Source: Tractidigestivibacter sp050946515 (GTDB lineage Bacteria > Actinomycetota > Coriobacteriia > Coriobacteriales > Atopobiaceae). Taken from it: 64,000 bases of DNA. Positions 33,298 through 41,594 of the stretch are shown here, in pieces (within the stretch, counting starts at the first letter, position 1; the number at the start of each line of letters is the position of its first letter). Under the pieces are notes generated by a model. That model did no database searches and was not told the origin of the DNA. It saw only the letters and a list, made by a program, of their open reading frames with translations. The stretch is taken from NCBI RefSeq assembly GCF_050946515.1, contig NZ_JBMNUX010000008.1:43136-107135 (forward strand), in the 5' to 3' direction. The position numbers and the translations under genes were made by a program.

Positions 33298-34272
33298 CTA
33301 TCCCAAGTAGGTGCGGAGGAACTGCTCGATCTTGTCGAAGGGGATCTTGTCGGTGTCGTAGAGGTCGGTGTGGTTGGCGCCCGGCACGATCACGAGCTCC
33401 TTGTTGTCGCCCTTGAGGAGCTTGAACGCGTCCTCCGAGAAGTAGCGCGAGTGCGCCTTCTCGCCGTGGACCATGAGGACGGCGCTCTCGATTTCGCCGG
33501 CATAGCACTGGATGCGATAGTTGAGCAGGCCGAGGTCGGAGGTCACGTTCCAGCCGCCGTTGGAGTTGACCGAGCGCGGGTGGTAGCCGCGGCCCTTGTA
33601 GTACTCCACATAGTCCTTGAAGAACTGCGGGGCGTCATCGGGGGCGACGTCGGGAAGGCCGCCCGAGCGAGCGTAGGAGCCCGCCTTGTAGTCGGCGATA
33701 CGCTGGGCGTTGAGCGCTACCTTCTTCTGGTGGCGCTGCTCGGCGCTGTCCTCGGAGTCGAAGTAGCCATTGGCGGTGACACGGGTCATGTCGTACATCG
33801 TTGAGGTCACCGTGGCCTTCACGCGCGTGTCAAGCGCGGCGGCGTTCAGCGCCATGCCGCCCCAGCCGCAGATGCCCACAATGCCAATCCGCTCGGGGTC
33901 CACGTCGTCGCGGCAGCTCAGGTAGTCGACCGCGGCCTGGAAGTCCTCAGTGGCCACGTCTGCCGACGCCACGTTGCGGACCGCGCCGCCAGACTCACCG
34001 GTGAACGAGGGGTCGAAGGCAATGGCAAGGAAGCCGCGCTCCGCGAGCGTCTGCGCGTAGAGCCCGGACGACTGCTCCTTCACGGCGCCGAACGGGCCGG
34101 ACACCGCAACCGCGGCGAGGGTGCCCTTGGCGTCCTTCGGCTTGTAGAGGTCGGCGGCAAGCGTAATTCCGTAGCGGTTGACGAAGGTGACCTTGTCGTG
34201 GTCGACCTTGTCGGACTTCGCAAACTTCTTGTCCCACTCCTGGGTGAGGTTGAGGTTCTCGGTCTTGAACAT
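33298..34272 (-). CDS. Alpha/beta hydrolase, dienelactone-hydrolase-like (YcjY type)
   Basis: 324 residues. The nucleophile elbow is IGIVGICGWGGMALNAAALD with Cys in the place of Ser, as in the YcjY/DLH-like branch. The N-terminal VTFVNRYGITLAADLYKPKD and the end LVIVPGANHTDLYD (catalytic His) agree. AAAGGAG before ATG 34272 fixes the start. It is the first gene of the operon and is divergent from the LysR gene, so a small ester, lactone or halogenated substrate sensed by LysR is likely. Confidence 0.85.
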   Translation of the reverse strand: MFKTENLNLTQEWDKKFAKSDKVDHDKVTFVNRYGITLAADLYKPKDAKGTLAAVAVSGPFGAVKEQSSGLYAQTLAERGFLAIAFDPSFTGESGGAVRNVASADVATEDFQAAVDYLSCRDDVDPERIGIVGICGWGGMALNAAALDTRVKATVTSTMYDMTRVTANGYFDSEDSAEQRHQKKVALNAQRIADYKAGSYARSGGLPDVAPDDAPQFFKDYVEYYKGRGYHPRSVNSNGGWNVTSDLGLLNYRIQCYAGEIESAVLMVHGEKAHSRYFSEDAFKLLKGDNKELVIVPGANHTDLYDTDKIPFDKIEQFLRTYLG

Positions 34273-34423
34273 GCGTTTTCTCCTTTGCTTTGCGCGCCAG
34301 CCGGCATCGCCGTCAGTGGCGCTCTCCTTTCGTCTGCATCTATATTCGCTCGGGTTTGCTACCATTACCAATGCTTACTTTTAAAGAGTTTCTATGCTTA
34401 CAAGGCATGGTTTGGAGGGACCA

Positions 34424-35311
34424 ATGGAGCTCAGGACGCTTCGCTACTTCGTGGCGCTCGTGGACGAGGGGACGGTGACTGGCGCCGCCAAGGCGCTGCA
34501 CGTAACGCAGCCTACGCTGTCCCGGCAGCTCGCACAGCTGGAGCGCGAGATGGGCCGGCCCCTCTTTGAGCGCGGCCACGCGGGCATCGAGCTCACCGAG
34601 GCAGGCGTCACGCTCAACCGCCACGCCCGCCGCATCCTCGAGCTCGCAGAGAAGGCGGAGGAGGAGGTCGCGGCACCAACCAGCGCAGTCTCGGGCGTCG
34701 TGCACATCGGAGCCGGCGAGACCAAGGCGATAGCCCTTCTCGCCCGCGCCATGGAGAGGACCCGCAAGCGCTATCCCAGCGTCACCTTCGACGTGCATGA
34801 CGGGACGGCCGACGCGCTCATGGATGACTTCCTTCACGGATACTTTGACGTCCTTCTGGAATGCGACACCCAGCCCCACTCCGACCTCAACGTGCTCGAG
34901 CTTCCCGTGGGCGACGTCTGGGGCGTCTACGTAAAGGAGGACTCCCCGCTGGCAAGGCTCGACGTCGTGACCGCCGACGACCTTGTCGGCACGCCCGTGA
35001 TTCTGTCAAGTCAGGGGAACCATCGCACCTTTGGGGCATGGGCGGGCGAGAGGCTTTCCCAGATGGACGTTGCGGCAACCTACAGCCTGCCGCTCAACGC
35101 ACGCTTCCTAGCCGAGGAGGGCATGGGCGCGCTCGTGAGCTACGGCGGGCTCGTGGACGACCGCGACCGCAGCTCGCTCGTGTTCAGGGAGCTCTCCCCT
35201 AGGCTCGAGGCGAAGCACGGCGTGCTCTGGAGAAAGGTCCGCCCCACGCGCCAGACGCAGGCGTTCCTCGACGAGCTCAAGGCTGTTGTCCAAGGGACGG
35301 ATCGCCTTTAA
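34424..35311 (+). CDS. LysR-family transcriptional regulator
   Basis: 295 residues. MELRTLRYFVALVDEGTVTG and AAKALHVTQPTLSRQLAQLE form the winged HTH, followed by the periplasmic-binding-protein-like effector domain. GGAGGG just before ATG 34424 selects this start. It is divergent from the hydrolase/alcohol dehydrogenase operon, which it presumably controls. A 28-bp segment of its 3' end (35248-35275) recurs exactly at 36469-36496, beyond the ATPase gene. Confidence 0.9.
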   Translation: MELRTLRYFVALVDEGTVTGAAKALHVTQPTLSRQLAQLEREMGRPLFERGHAGIELTEAGVTLNRHARRILELAEKAEEEVAAPTSAVSGVVHIGAGETKAIALLARAMERTRKRYPSVTFDVHDGTADALMDDFLHGYFDVLLECDTQPHSDLNVLELPVGDVWGVYVKEDSPLARLDVVTADDLVGTPVILSSQGNHRTFGAWAGERLSQMDVAATYSLPLNARFLAEEGMGALVSYGGLVDDRDRSSLVFRELSPRLEAKHGVLWRKVRPTRQTQAFLDELKAVVQGTDRL

Positions 35312-35352
35312 AGCTCCGGGTCGCGTCCTTTCGCCGGCACTCGCAAACCAAA

Positions 35353-35428
35353 ACAGTAAAAAACAGTAAAAGTCTGCTAAAACAGTAAAAGACAGTAAAG
35401 GTTATTCCAAACAGTAAAGGACAGTAAA
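35353..35428 (+). repeat. Helically phased ACAGTAAA octamer array
   Basis: Six exact copies of ACAGTAAA start at 35353, 35363, 35382, 35392, 35411 and 35421. With two decayed positions (near 35372 and 35402) this is an almost regular 10-bp spacing, so the copies face one side of the helix. The last copies overlap the ribosome binding region of the ATPase gene starting at 35431. It looks like an operator or iteron array for a cooperative binder, plausibly the ATPase itself. Confidence 0.85.
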
Positions 35429-35430
35429 GA

Positions 35431-36468
35431 ATGGACAAGAACCCCTATTCCTTGTCATTCGGAAAAGCCCCATCTCAGCTCATATCGCGCATCGCTCCGC
35501 GTGATGAGATAGTCCAAACGTTCACTGCAGAAGAGCCATCGCAGCAGATATATGTCATCACTGGCGTCCGAGGGGTCGGAAAGACGGTGTTTCTCACCGA
35601 AATCGCTAGTCGTCTCAGAAAAAGAGACGACTGGATTGTCGTTGAGCTTAACCCCAACAGAGACCTTCTCACGTCTCTGGCAGCCAAGCTGGCCAGCGTG
35701 AACTCTCTTGCACAACTATTCAAGCAAGCAGAGATCAACCTCTCATTCTTCGGGTTCGGGCTTAAGGTCAGCGGCACAGCGCCGATAACGGACATAGAAA
35801 CCGCCCTCACGCGCATGCTCGAGAGCTTGGACAAGCACGGCAAACGGGTGCTCGTGGAGATCGATGAGGTTTCGAACACCCAGACGATGCGTGAGTTTGC
35901 CGGCTCCTTCCAGATATTCATGCGGCAGAACCTCCCGATATTCCTCCTTGTCACCGGCCTTTACGAGAACGTGCGTGAGCTGCAGAACACCAAGAACCTC
36001 ACGTTTCTCTATCGCGCGCCGAAAATCGAGCTGAACCCGTTGAACCTCAATGCCATTGCCGCCAACTACCAGGAGACCTTCGGCCTCGGCAGCGAGGAGG
36101 CGCACGAGATGGCAGCCCTCACCAAGGGCTACTCCTATGCGTTCCAGGTCCTGGGCTACCTGGCTTGGAACGCCTCGGGAAGATGGCGCGATGTAATCGG
36201 TGACTACAGGCAGTATCTCGAGGAGTACTCCTACGAGAAAATCTGGTCCGAGCTCTCAAAGAGGGACAAGGACGTTGCCCGCGCTATCGCCGCGTCTCCC
36301 GATGGAAGGATTCTGGGCATCAGAGAGACCTTGGGCATGACGACAGACCAGTTCAACCCCTATCGGATGCGACTGATAAAAAAGGGAATCGTCAACGGTA
36401 CTACTCGAGGCTACCTGCGCTTTACGCTGCCGTTCTTTGGTGAGTTCGCGCTCGCACAGTGGGAATGA
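35431..36468 (+). CDS. AAA/STAND-like ATPase with C-terminal winged-helix region
   Basis: 345 residues. Walker A is GVRGVGKT (45-52) and Walker B VLVEIDEV (140-147); the flanking order matches archaeal-type AAA ATPases (AAA_16-like). The C-terminus SYEKIWSELSKRDKDVARAI and MRLIKKGIVNGTTRGYLRFT resembles a winged helix, so DNA binding is plausible. It is preceded by a phased octamer array and lies between a LysR gene and a repeated LysR tail. Codon use is less GC-biased than in the neighbours. Function unknown; mobile or defence-associated ATPases have this form. Confidence 0.8.
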   Translation: MDKNPYSLSFGKAPSQLISRIAPRDEIVQTFTAEEPSQQIYVITGVRGVGKTVFLTEIASRLRKRDDWIVVELNPNRDLLTSLAAKLASVNSLAQLFKQAEINLSFFGFGLKVSGTAPITDIETALTRMLESLDKHGKRVLVEIDEVSNTQTMREFAGSFQIFMRQNLPIFLLVTGLYENVRELQNTKNLTFLYRAPKIELNPLNLNAIAANYQETFGLGSEEAHEMAALTKGYSYAFQVLGYLAWNASGRWRDVIGDYRQYLEEYSYEKIWSELSKRDKDVARAIAASPDGRILGIRETLGMTTDQFNPYRMRLIKKGIVNGTTRGYLRFTLPFFGEFALAQWE

Positions 36469-36532
36469 GCGCCAGACGCAGGCGTTCCTCGACGAGTTCA
36501 AGGGCGTAGTCGAGGGTGCCGGCACCCACTGA
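36467..36532 (+). pseudogene. LysR gene 3'-end fragment
   Basis: The frame reads ERQTQAFLDEFKGVVEGAGT, His and TGA (36530-36532), the C-terminal end of a LysR protein very close to that of the gene ending at 35311. The first 28 bp (36469-36496) equal 35248-35275 exactly. The fragment overlaps the ATPase stop codon. The following 36533-36609 contains no gene. Confidence 0.8.
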
Positions 36533-36609
36533 CGAGCACGGCTCGCGCTGCATGACATGCCCCTTCGGCGGCAGCGAGATGCCGCATGACAAACACGCAA
36601 GGAGGACGT

Positions 36610-37308
36610 ATGACCCAAACACAAGAGGGCACCTCACACGACATGCCAATACCTCTCATCGCCCTCATAGTGGCAGCGACCCTCCTCGCCCTCTTCGGGG
36701 GTCTTCTCTTCGACGGGCTAGCGCTCTTCTGGTGCCGTCTTGTGACCTCGGGGATACTAGTCGCATACCTTGCGCCCTATGCAATGAGGAGCATCCGTCA
36801 GGCGAGGACGCCCAAGCAGGGCGGAAATGCCGACGAACAGGACGCCCGCTCAGGAAGCGGCACAGTCAGGAGGCGCATTGCCAACGTAGGGGAAGCTATT
36901 CTCCAAACGCTCGTCGTGGTCGTTGCTGCATACACCTGCGTCATGTGCTGCATGGACCTGCTACGGCTCTCCTCCCCGGAGGTCGCGCACCTCTCTGGTG
37001 TTAGCTGCGGAATGGGAAGGCGCGGAGCCATAATCACGCTCAGCGGAACCGACGTCGGCACGGGCGAGGAGGTCGGCTTCTGGGCGTCGAGACGCAACAT
37101 GCAGGCATACGACGAATCCCGCGAGGACGCCGGCACGTACGCGCAGGTCATTGCCACCGTTGAGTACCTTCCCAGCTCGCGCGTGGTGGTCAGCGCGGAC
37201 TTCTACTCCTATGAGATTCCGGAATCGTTCGACCTGTCCGGATCGGACTACTCAGGCCTCGCTTACGGCTATGAGGTGATAAGGGACCTGCTGGACTCCT
37301 CGAGCTGA
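36610..37308 (+). CDS. Membrane protein of unknown function
   Basis: 232 residues. Three hydrophobic segments (IPLIALIVAATLLALFGGLL, WCRLVTSGILVAYLAPYAMR, LQTLVVVVAAYTCVMCCMDL) are followed by an extracytoplasmic-type domain of about 110 residues with no recognised family (GMGRRGAIITLSGTDVGTGE). AAGGAGGACGT precedes the ATG at 36610. No operon partner; the TetR gene behind it is convergent. Confidence 0.6.
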   Translation: MTQTQEGTSHDMPIPLIALIVAATLLALFGGLLFDGLALFWCRLVTSGILVAYLAPYAMRSIRQARTPKQGGNADEQDARSGSGTVRRRIANVGEAILQTLVVVVAAYTCVMCCMDLLRLSSPEVAHLSGVSCGMGRRGAIITLSGTDVGTGEEVGFWASRRNMQAYDESREDAGTYAQVIATVEYLPSSRVVVSADFYSYEIPESFDLSGSDYSGLAYGYEVIRDLLDSSS

Positions 37309-37343
37309 CCCCGTAGGCGCAGGGGCACGCGCAAAGAGACGCT

Positions 37344-37904
37344 CTACGCCACGTCGTCGCGCGACCCCGCCATAGCAAGGTAGTAGCTCACCACGGTCGC
37401 GGGGTCTGTGACCATGCCTTCGCGGACCCACAGGCGCACGAGCTCGGCGAACGAGCTCACATAGAACGCCTCCGCGTACTCGCGCGGCACGCCAGCGGGA
37501 GCAAGCTCGTCCACGCAGGAGAGCTCGCTGCGCAGGCAATCGCAGAAGTAGCCCATGAAGAGGTCTCCGCTCTCCCCTGCTATGAGTCCCGTCATGTCCG
37601 ACCTGCGGTCGCGGAGGTGGCAGAGCAGGTGCGTGAGGTGCGAGCGCAGGTCGGCTGGCTTGTCCGAGAAGTCATGCGTCGCCTCGCCGTGGTCCTGCTC
37701 GCCGAACACGTGGTCGAAGATGTCGGCGCACATCGCCTCGAGCAGCGCGTCCTTGGTGGGAAAGTGGGCGTAGAACGTGGTGCGGCCAACGTCCGCCCTA
37801 TCAATGATCTCCTGCACCGTGATCGAGCTGAAGCTCTTCTCGGCCAGAAGCTCGCTGAATGCGGAGAAGATTGCCTCGCGTGACTTGCGCTGCCTGCGAT
37901 CCAT
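37344..37904 (-). CDS. TetR/AcrR family regulator of the metal ATPase
   Basis: 186 residues. The HTH is ITVQEIIDRADVGRTTFYAH followed by FPTKDALLEAM; the C-terminus is a TetR ligand domain with several Cys and His (HLLCHLRDR, FCDCLRSELSC) that could bind metal. GGGAG before ATG 37904 selects this start. It is divergent from the P-type ATPase at 38061, so metal-responsive repression of that gene is likely. Confidence 0.83.
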   Translation of the reverse strand: MDRRQRKSREAIFSAFSELLAEKSFSSITVQEIIDRADVGRTTFYAHFPTKDALLEAMCADIFDHVFGEQDHGEATHDFSDKPADLRSHLTHLLCHLRDRRSDMTGLIAGESGDLFMGYFCDCLRSELSCVDELAPAGVPREYAEAFYVSSFAELVRLWVREGMVTDPATVVSYYLAMAGSRDDVA

Positions 37905-38060
37905 GCTGGCTCCCGTACAAATTGGCCCCGATGTTCGGTAACGGACGAAACAGCTTTGTCGTCCATTGCCGCGACGCCGTCTCCCCAATAAGCTCATGTT
38001 ACAGAACATTTTGTTCGCTATCAAACGGTTGAGCGGCAGTCGGCATGGAGGGGCAAAGCC

Positions 38061-39956
38061 ATGGCAAAGATCCGCGAGAAGATCCGTGGGATCGTGTCGG
38101 ACGAGGCGAAGTTTCGCATCGTGCGAATGGTGATTTCTGCCATTGCCCTAGTGGTGAGCCTTGGCAGGTGGGCGACGCTGCCGTTTGGGCTGGACATGGC
38201 CTGGATTGCGATTGCCCTGTGCGGGGTGCCCATCGTGGTGGGCGCCGTCAAGGCCGTGGTGACTGAGCACGACATCACCGCAGACGTGCTCGTCTCGCTG
38301 GCGCTCGTGGGCTCGCTTATCGCCAACGAGTACTTCGCCGCGGGCGAGGTCGCCCTGATAATGGAAATCGGCTCCGCGCTGGAGGACTACACCGCAGCCA
38401 AGGCGAAAAGCGGCATTAGCAAGCTTGTGGAGATGCTACCGCGCCAGGCGCGCGTGCGCCGCGACGGGCACGAGCTCGTCGTGGGCGCGGAGGAGGTTCG
38501 CGTGGGCGACACGGTAGTCGTGCACGCAGGAGAGACCATTCCCGTGGACGGCAAGATCACACGGGGCGAGACCTCGGTGGACCAGTCAGCCATGACCGGA
38601 GAGTCACTGCCGGTAGACAAGGGCGTGGGCGACCAAGTTGTGAGCGGCACCATAAACGGCATGGGCGTCTTCGAGTACCGCGCAACCGCCGAGGAGCGCG
38701 ACAGCTCGCTTCAGCGGATGGTTCGCCTGGCCGAGGAGGCCGAGAAGAGCAAGGCGCCCATAGTCTCTCTGGCGGACAAGTGGGCGGCCTGGCTCGTGAT
38801 TGCCGCAGCGACGGCGGCCCTGGTGACGTTTTGTGTGAACTGGGCAGTGCTGGGCGACACGTCCGCGGCGTTTCTGCGGGCAGTGACGGTGCTCGTGGTG
38901 GTCTGCCCCTGCGCCTTCGTGCTGGCAACCCCCACGGCGGTCATGGCGGGCATCGGAAACGCCACGCGCTACGGAATCATCGTGAAGTCAGGAGAGGCGC
39001 TGCAGCGCTTTGGGGCGATCGACCTTATCGCCTTTGACAAGACCGGCACTCTCACACAGGGGGCGCTCAAGGTGAGCGCCGTCGAGTCGCTCGCGCCAGA
39101 GCTCGGGAGCGACGACGTGCTTCGGTTTGCCGCCGCAGCGGAATCGGGCTCCGAGCACCCCATCGGGCGCGCCATCGCAAGCGAGTGCGCACGCCGCGAC
39201 CTCCAAGTGCCCGCGGCGTCGGGGTTCCGCGTGCTTGCGGGCAGAGGCATCGCGGCCACCTGCGACGGGCACGAGGTCCTGGTGGGCAAGCCGGACCTGC
39301 TAGCTGCGGAGGGAGTCAACCTTGAGCCCACAGCGAGCGCATGGAGAGAAGGCCGCGGCGAGACAATAGTTCTTCTCGCCATGGACGGGCAAGCCGTGGG
39401 GCGCATCGCGCTTGCCGACATGCTGCGACCGGAAGTCCCGACTGCGATGAAGAGCCTACAGACCGAGGGCGTCAAAACCGTGCTTCTGACGGGCGACGCC
39501 GAGGTGCCCGCGCGCGAGCTGGCGCGCCAGGCGGGCGTGAGCGAGCACATAAGCGAGATGCTCCCCGAGGACAAGCAGGCGCAAATCAAGCACTACCAGC
39601 AGGAGGGAAACAAGGTCTGCATGATTGGCGACGGCGTCAACGACGCCCTTGCCCTCGCGACCGCTGACGCCGCCATCGCCATGGGCGGCATCGGCTCGGA
39701 CGTTGCCATCGAGTCCTCCGACGCGGTGCTGGTGAAAGACGACATCTCGCGCGTGCCCTACCTCATTGACCTCTCGCGCCGCACGCTGGCCAAGATTCGG
39801 CAGAACATCATCATCTCGCTCTGCATCAATGCCGTCGCAACGGCCCTTGCGGCGACGGGCGTGCTTGACCCCGTGATCGGGGCTCTCGTTCACAACGCGG
39901 GGTCCGTCTTCGTGGTGCTGAACTCGCTCTTCCTGCTCCGTGGAGGCAAGGACTAG
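38061..39956 (+). CDS. P1B-type heavy-metal-translocating ATPase
   Basis: 631 residues. The transport-site CPC motif VVVCPCAFVLATPTAVMAG (near residue 282), phosphorylation site FDKTGTLTQG (Asp near 327), SEHPIG, and GDGVNDALAL are all present. There is no N-terminal HMA or His-rich metal-binding domain. The CPC signature with SEHP fits Zn/Cd/Pb or Cu exporters; the ion is not decidable, though CPCAF and the last helix NAVATALAATG lean to the Zn/Cd group. Regulated probably by the divergent TetR gene. Confidence 0.9.
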   Translation: MAKIREKIRGIVSDEAKFRIVRMVISAIALVVSLGRWATLPFGLDMAWIAIALCGVPIVVGAVKAVVTEHDITADVLVSLALVGSLIANEYFAAGEVALIMEIGSALEDYTAAKAKSGISKLVEMLPRQARVRRDGHELVVGAEEVRVGDTVVVHAGETIPVDGKITRGETSVDQSAMTGESLPVDKGVGDQVVSGTINGMGVFEYRATAEERDSSLQRMVRLAEEAEKSKAPIVSLADKWAAWLVIAAATAALVTFCVNWAVLGDTSAAFLRAVTVLVVVCPCAFVLATPTAVMAGIGNATRYGIIVKSGEALQRFGAIDLIAFDKTGTLTQGALKVSAVESLAPELGSDDVLRFAAAAESGSEHPIGRAIASECARRDLQVPAASGFRVLAGRGIAATCDGHEVLVGKPDLLAAEGVNLEPTASAWREGRGETIVLLAMDGQAVGRIALADMLRPEVPTAMKSLQTEGVKTVLLTGDAEVPARELARQAGVSEHISEMLPEDKQAQIKHYQQEGNKVCMIGDGVNDALALATADAAIAMGGIGSDVAIESSDAVLVKDDISRVPYLIDLSRRTLAKIRQNIIISLCINAVATALAATGVLDPVIGALVHNAGSVFVVLNSLFLLRGGKD

Positions 39957-39999
39957 ACGTCGTCCCCACTCGGATGGCGCGCTTCGACCGCAGACGATG

Positions 40000-40090
40000 C
40001 CATGGGCTGCTTCTCGTGAGGCGGCTTAGGCAGCCGAATCGGCGGATTGGTGGCGAAACTCAAACCACGATGGTGCCCAGAAGCATGACT
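40000..40090. repeat. Dispersed element, copy 1 (GGCTTAGGCA element)
   Basis: Starts CCATGGGC and carries GGC-GGCTTAGGCA-GCC at 40020-40035, then AATC, GATTGGTGGCGAAAC and, later, GCATGACT. The second copy at 46817-46896 has the same order with GGT-GGCTTAGGCA-ACC. The paired bases flanking the common loop change together. No open frame convincing in both copies. Confidence 0.5.
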
Positions 40091-40098
40091 TGCGCAGC

Positions 40099-40437
40099 TT
40101 AGAGGAACGGCACCCCCATAAGGTCGGAAACGTAGATGACGATCATCATCGCGAAGATCGCCGAGCTAAAGCCGGCGATCACCACATACACTGGCAGCGG
40201 CATGGCCCACGACCATCTCCTGCGGTGGTGCCTTTGAAGAGAACGGCGCAGCCACCGGAAGAGCTCGTAGAACGCAACCGTAAGGACCATGGTCGCCACG
40301 CCGTACACAACGGGTAGGTATCTGACAAACCAACGCCACTCCAGCCAGAGCGCGACCGCCGCGAGCAGCGTCCCCCACGGGTTGCTCAACGGGGGCGGAT
40401 CCGTGACCGGCGTCTCCCAATCGTCATCCTTCGCCAC
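40099..40437 (-). CDS. Small membrane protein of unknown function
   Basis: 112 residues. Three hydrophobic segments (GTLLAAVALWLEW, YLPVVYGVATMVLTVAFYEL, MPLPVYVVIAGFSSAIFAMM) with a basic loop LRRSLQRHHRRRW. No family recognised. Its promoter side holds the imperfect 20-bp direct repeats at 40477-40519. Confidence 0.5.
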   Translation of the reverse strand: MAKDDDWETPVTDPPPLSNPWGTLLAAVALWLEWRWFVRYLPVVYGVATMVLTVAFYELFRWLRRSLQRHHRRRWSWAMPLPVYVVIAGFSSAIFAMMIVIYVSDLMGVPFL

Positions 40438-40476
40438 GACAACTTCCCTTTCGGTTCAGGCAAGTATCAGAGATAA

Positions 40477-40519
40477 TTCACTAGCGATTTTACGCGACGT
40501 TCGTTAGCGATTCTGCGCG
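40477..40519. repeat. Two imperfect 20-bp direct repeats
   Basis: TTCACTAGCGATTTTACGCG (40477-40496) and TTCGTTAGCGATTCTGCGCG (40500-40519) match at 16 of 20 positions with 23-bp period. They lie 40 bp before the start of the minus-strand membrane-protein gene and could be an operator. The rest of the gap, 40520-40825, has no gene I can support. Confidence 0.5.
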
Positions 40520-40825
40520 GCATGCAGATGGCGGCGGGCTCGCAGAGTGGAGAGCCCCCACTGCCATGGGAGATAATCAAACGGCATTCTCTCGATGTTT
40601 CCGCGCGTCGTTCCGTAAATGGTCAGGAGGCATTGCCCGCACAGGCAGCCCGCGCTGCTGCAAGCGCGACTCGCGCATCGCGGTGGACGAGGCCACGCGG
40701 ACCTTCAACAATGACTTCGGCTGCAACCTTTCCATGCCAGATCGGACTCCCATCTGCCGCTCGATGGAAGCCAACTCCGTCTGAATGGGAGCGGCATACC
40801 CCTATAACCCGGAGCACCAAGGACT

Positions 40826-41560
40826 TTAGGCAAGCTCCCGCGACCTTGCGGAGGGGACGCCATAGCGCAGCCACACGCAATCGCCCTCGCAGCGCTGCAC
40901 GTCAAGAAGGTCGAACGCCACCGGCGTGTCATCCGAGAGGCCGGGCTTCTCCATAAAAAGCGTCTGGGTCTTGGTAGAGCCATCCGCTGCCGGCGAGATC
41001 ACGACGCTGACCTCGTCGCAAAGCCCTGCCTGAATAAAGGACCAGTTGAGCGCCGCGCCTCCGCCAAGCATGAGGGTGTCGCATCCAAAGAGGTCGGCCA
41101 TCTTCTGGAGCATCAGCTCCATGTCGAGGCGCTTCTCCCCACACACGATGTATGAGATGCCAAGGCGACGCAGGAACGCCTTGTAGGAGTTGGAGGCTTG
41201 CTCGGTCAGGACCTCAACGACGTCGGCCACCGTGTCGTGGTAGCGCAGGACGTGGCTCTCCCAGCCCAAGACGCCGCGCGGGTCGACCGATATGTAGTAC
41301 ATGCCAGTCTTGCGCGCCACGTAGTCGCCTTCGGGAACGGGCGCCGCATTGGGGTCCAGATTGGGCTTGCGATGGTTGGTGAAGTTATCGTCTGTGGTCA
41401 CGCGGCCAGAGATCCATCCCTGGTGATGGTAGTAGGGATTCTCGCCAAAGGCGATGCGGTAGAAGGGGTTGCCGCCATGGTCGAGCGACATGTAGCGCCC
41501 CATAATCTTGCCATCGAGCGACGTGCCCATGTGGCAGAAGACGAACGGTCTTTCAGACAT
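40826..41560 (-). CDS. RibD C-terminal (dihydrofolate-reductase-like) family reductase
   Basis: 244 residues. RPFVFCHMGTSLDGKIMGRY starts the RibD/DHFR-like fold; LMLGGGAALNWSFIQAGLCD and EVSVVISPAADG are the later NAD(P)H-binding and core strands. It lacks the deaminase half of RibD. Such free-standing reductases act on varied carbonyl or imine substrates. Last gene of the flavodoxin/NTF2/aldo-keto reductase operon. Confidence 0.83.
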   Translation of the reverse strand: MSERPFVFCHMGTSLDGKIMGRYMSLDHGGNPFYRIAFGENPYYHHQGWISGRVTTDDNFTNHRKPNLDPNAAPVPEGDYVARKTGMYYISVDPRGVLGWESHVLRYHDTVADVVEVLTEQASNSYKAFLRRLGISYIVCGEKRLDMELMLQKMADLFGCDTLMLGGGAALNWSFIQAGLCDEVSVVISPAADGSTKTQTLFMEKPGLSDDTPVAFDLLDVQRCEGDCVWLRYGVPSARSRELA

Positions 41561-41594
41561 TTTTCCTCCCGTGTTCCAATGAGCGGCGTTCCCG

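Noticed and set aside
40522..40956. Plus-strand open frame after the direct repeats
   Set aside because: It overlaps the RibD-like gene on the opposite strand, has Arg/Ala/Ser-rich low-complexity content and no recognisable motif; a shorter frame at 40566-40784 is likewise unsupported.
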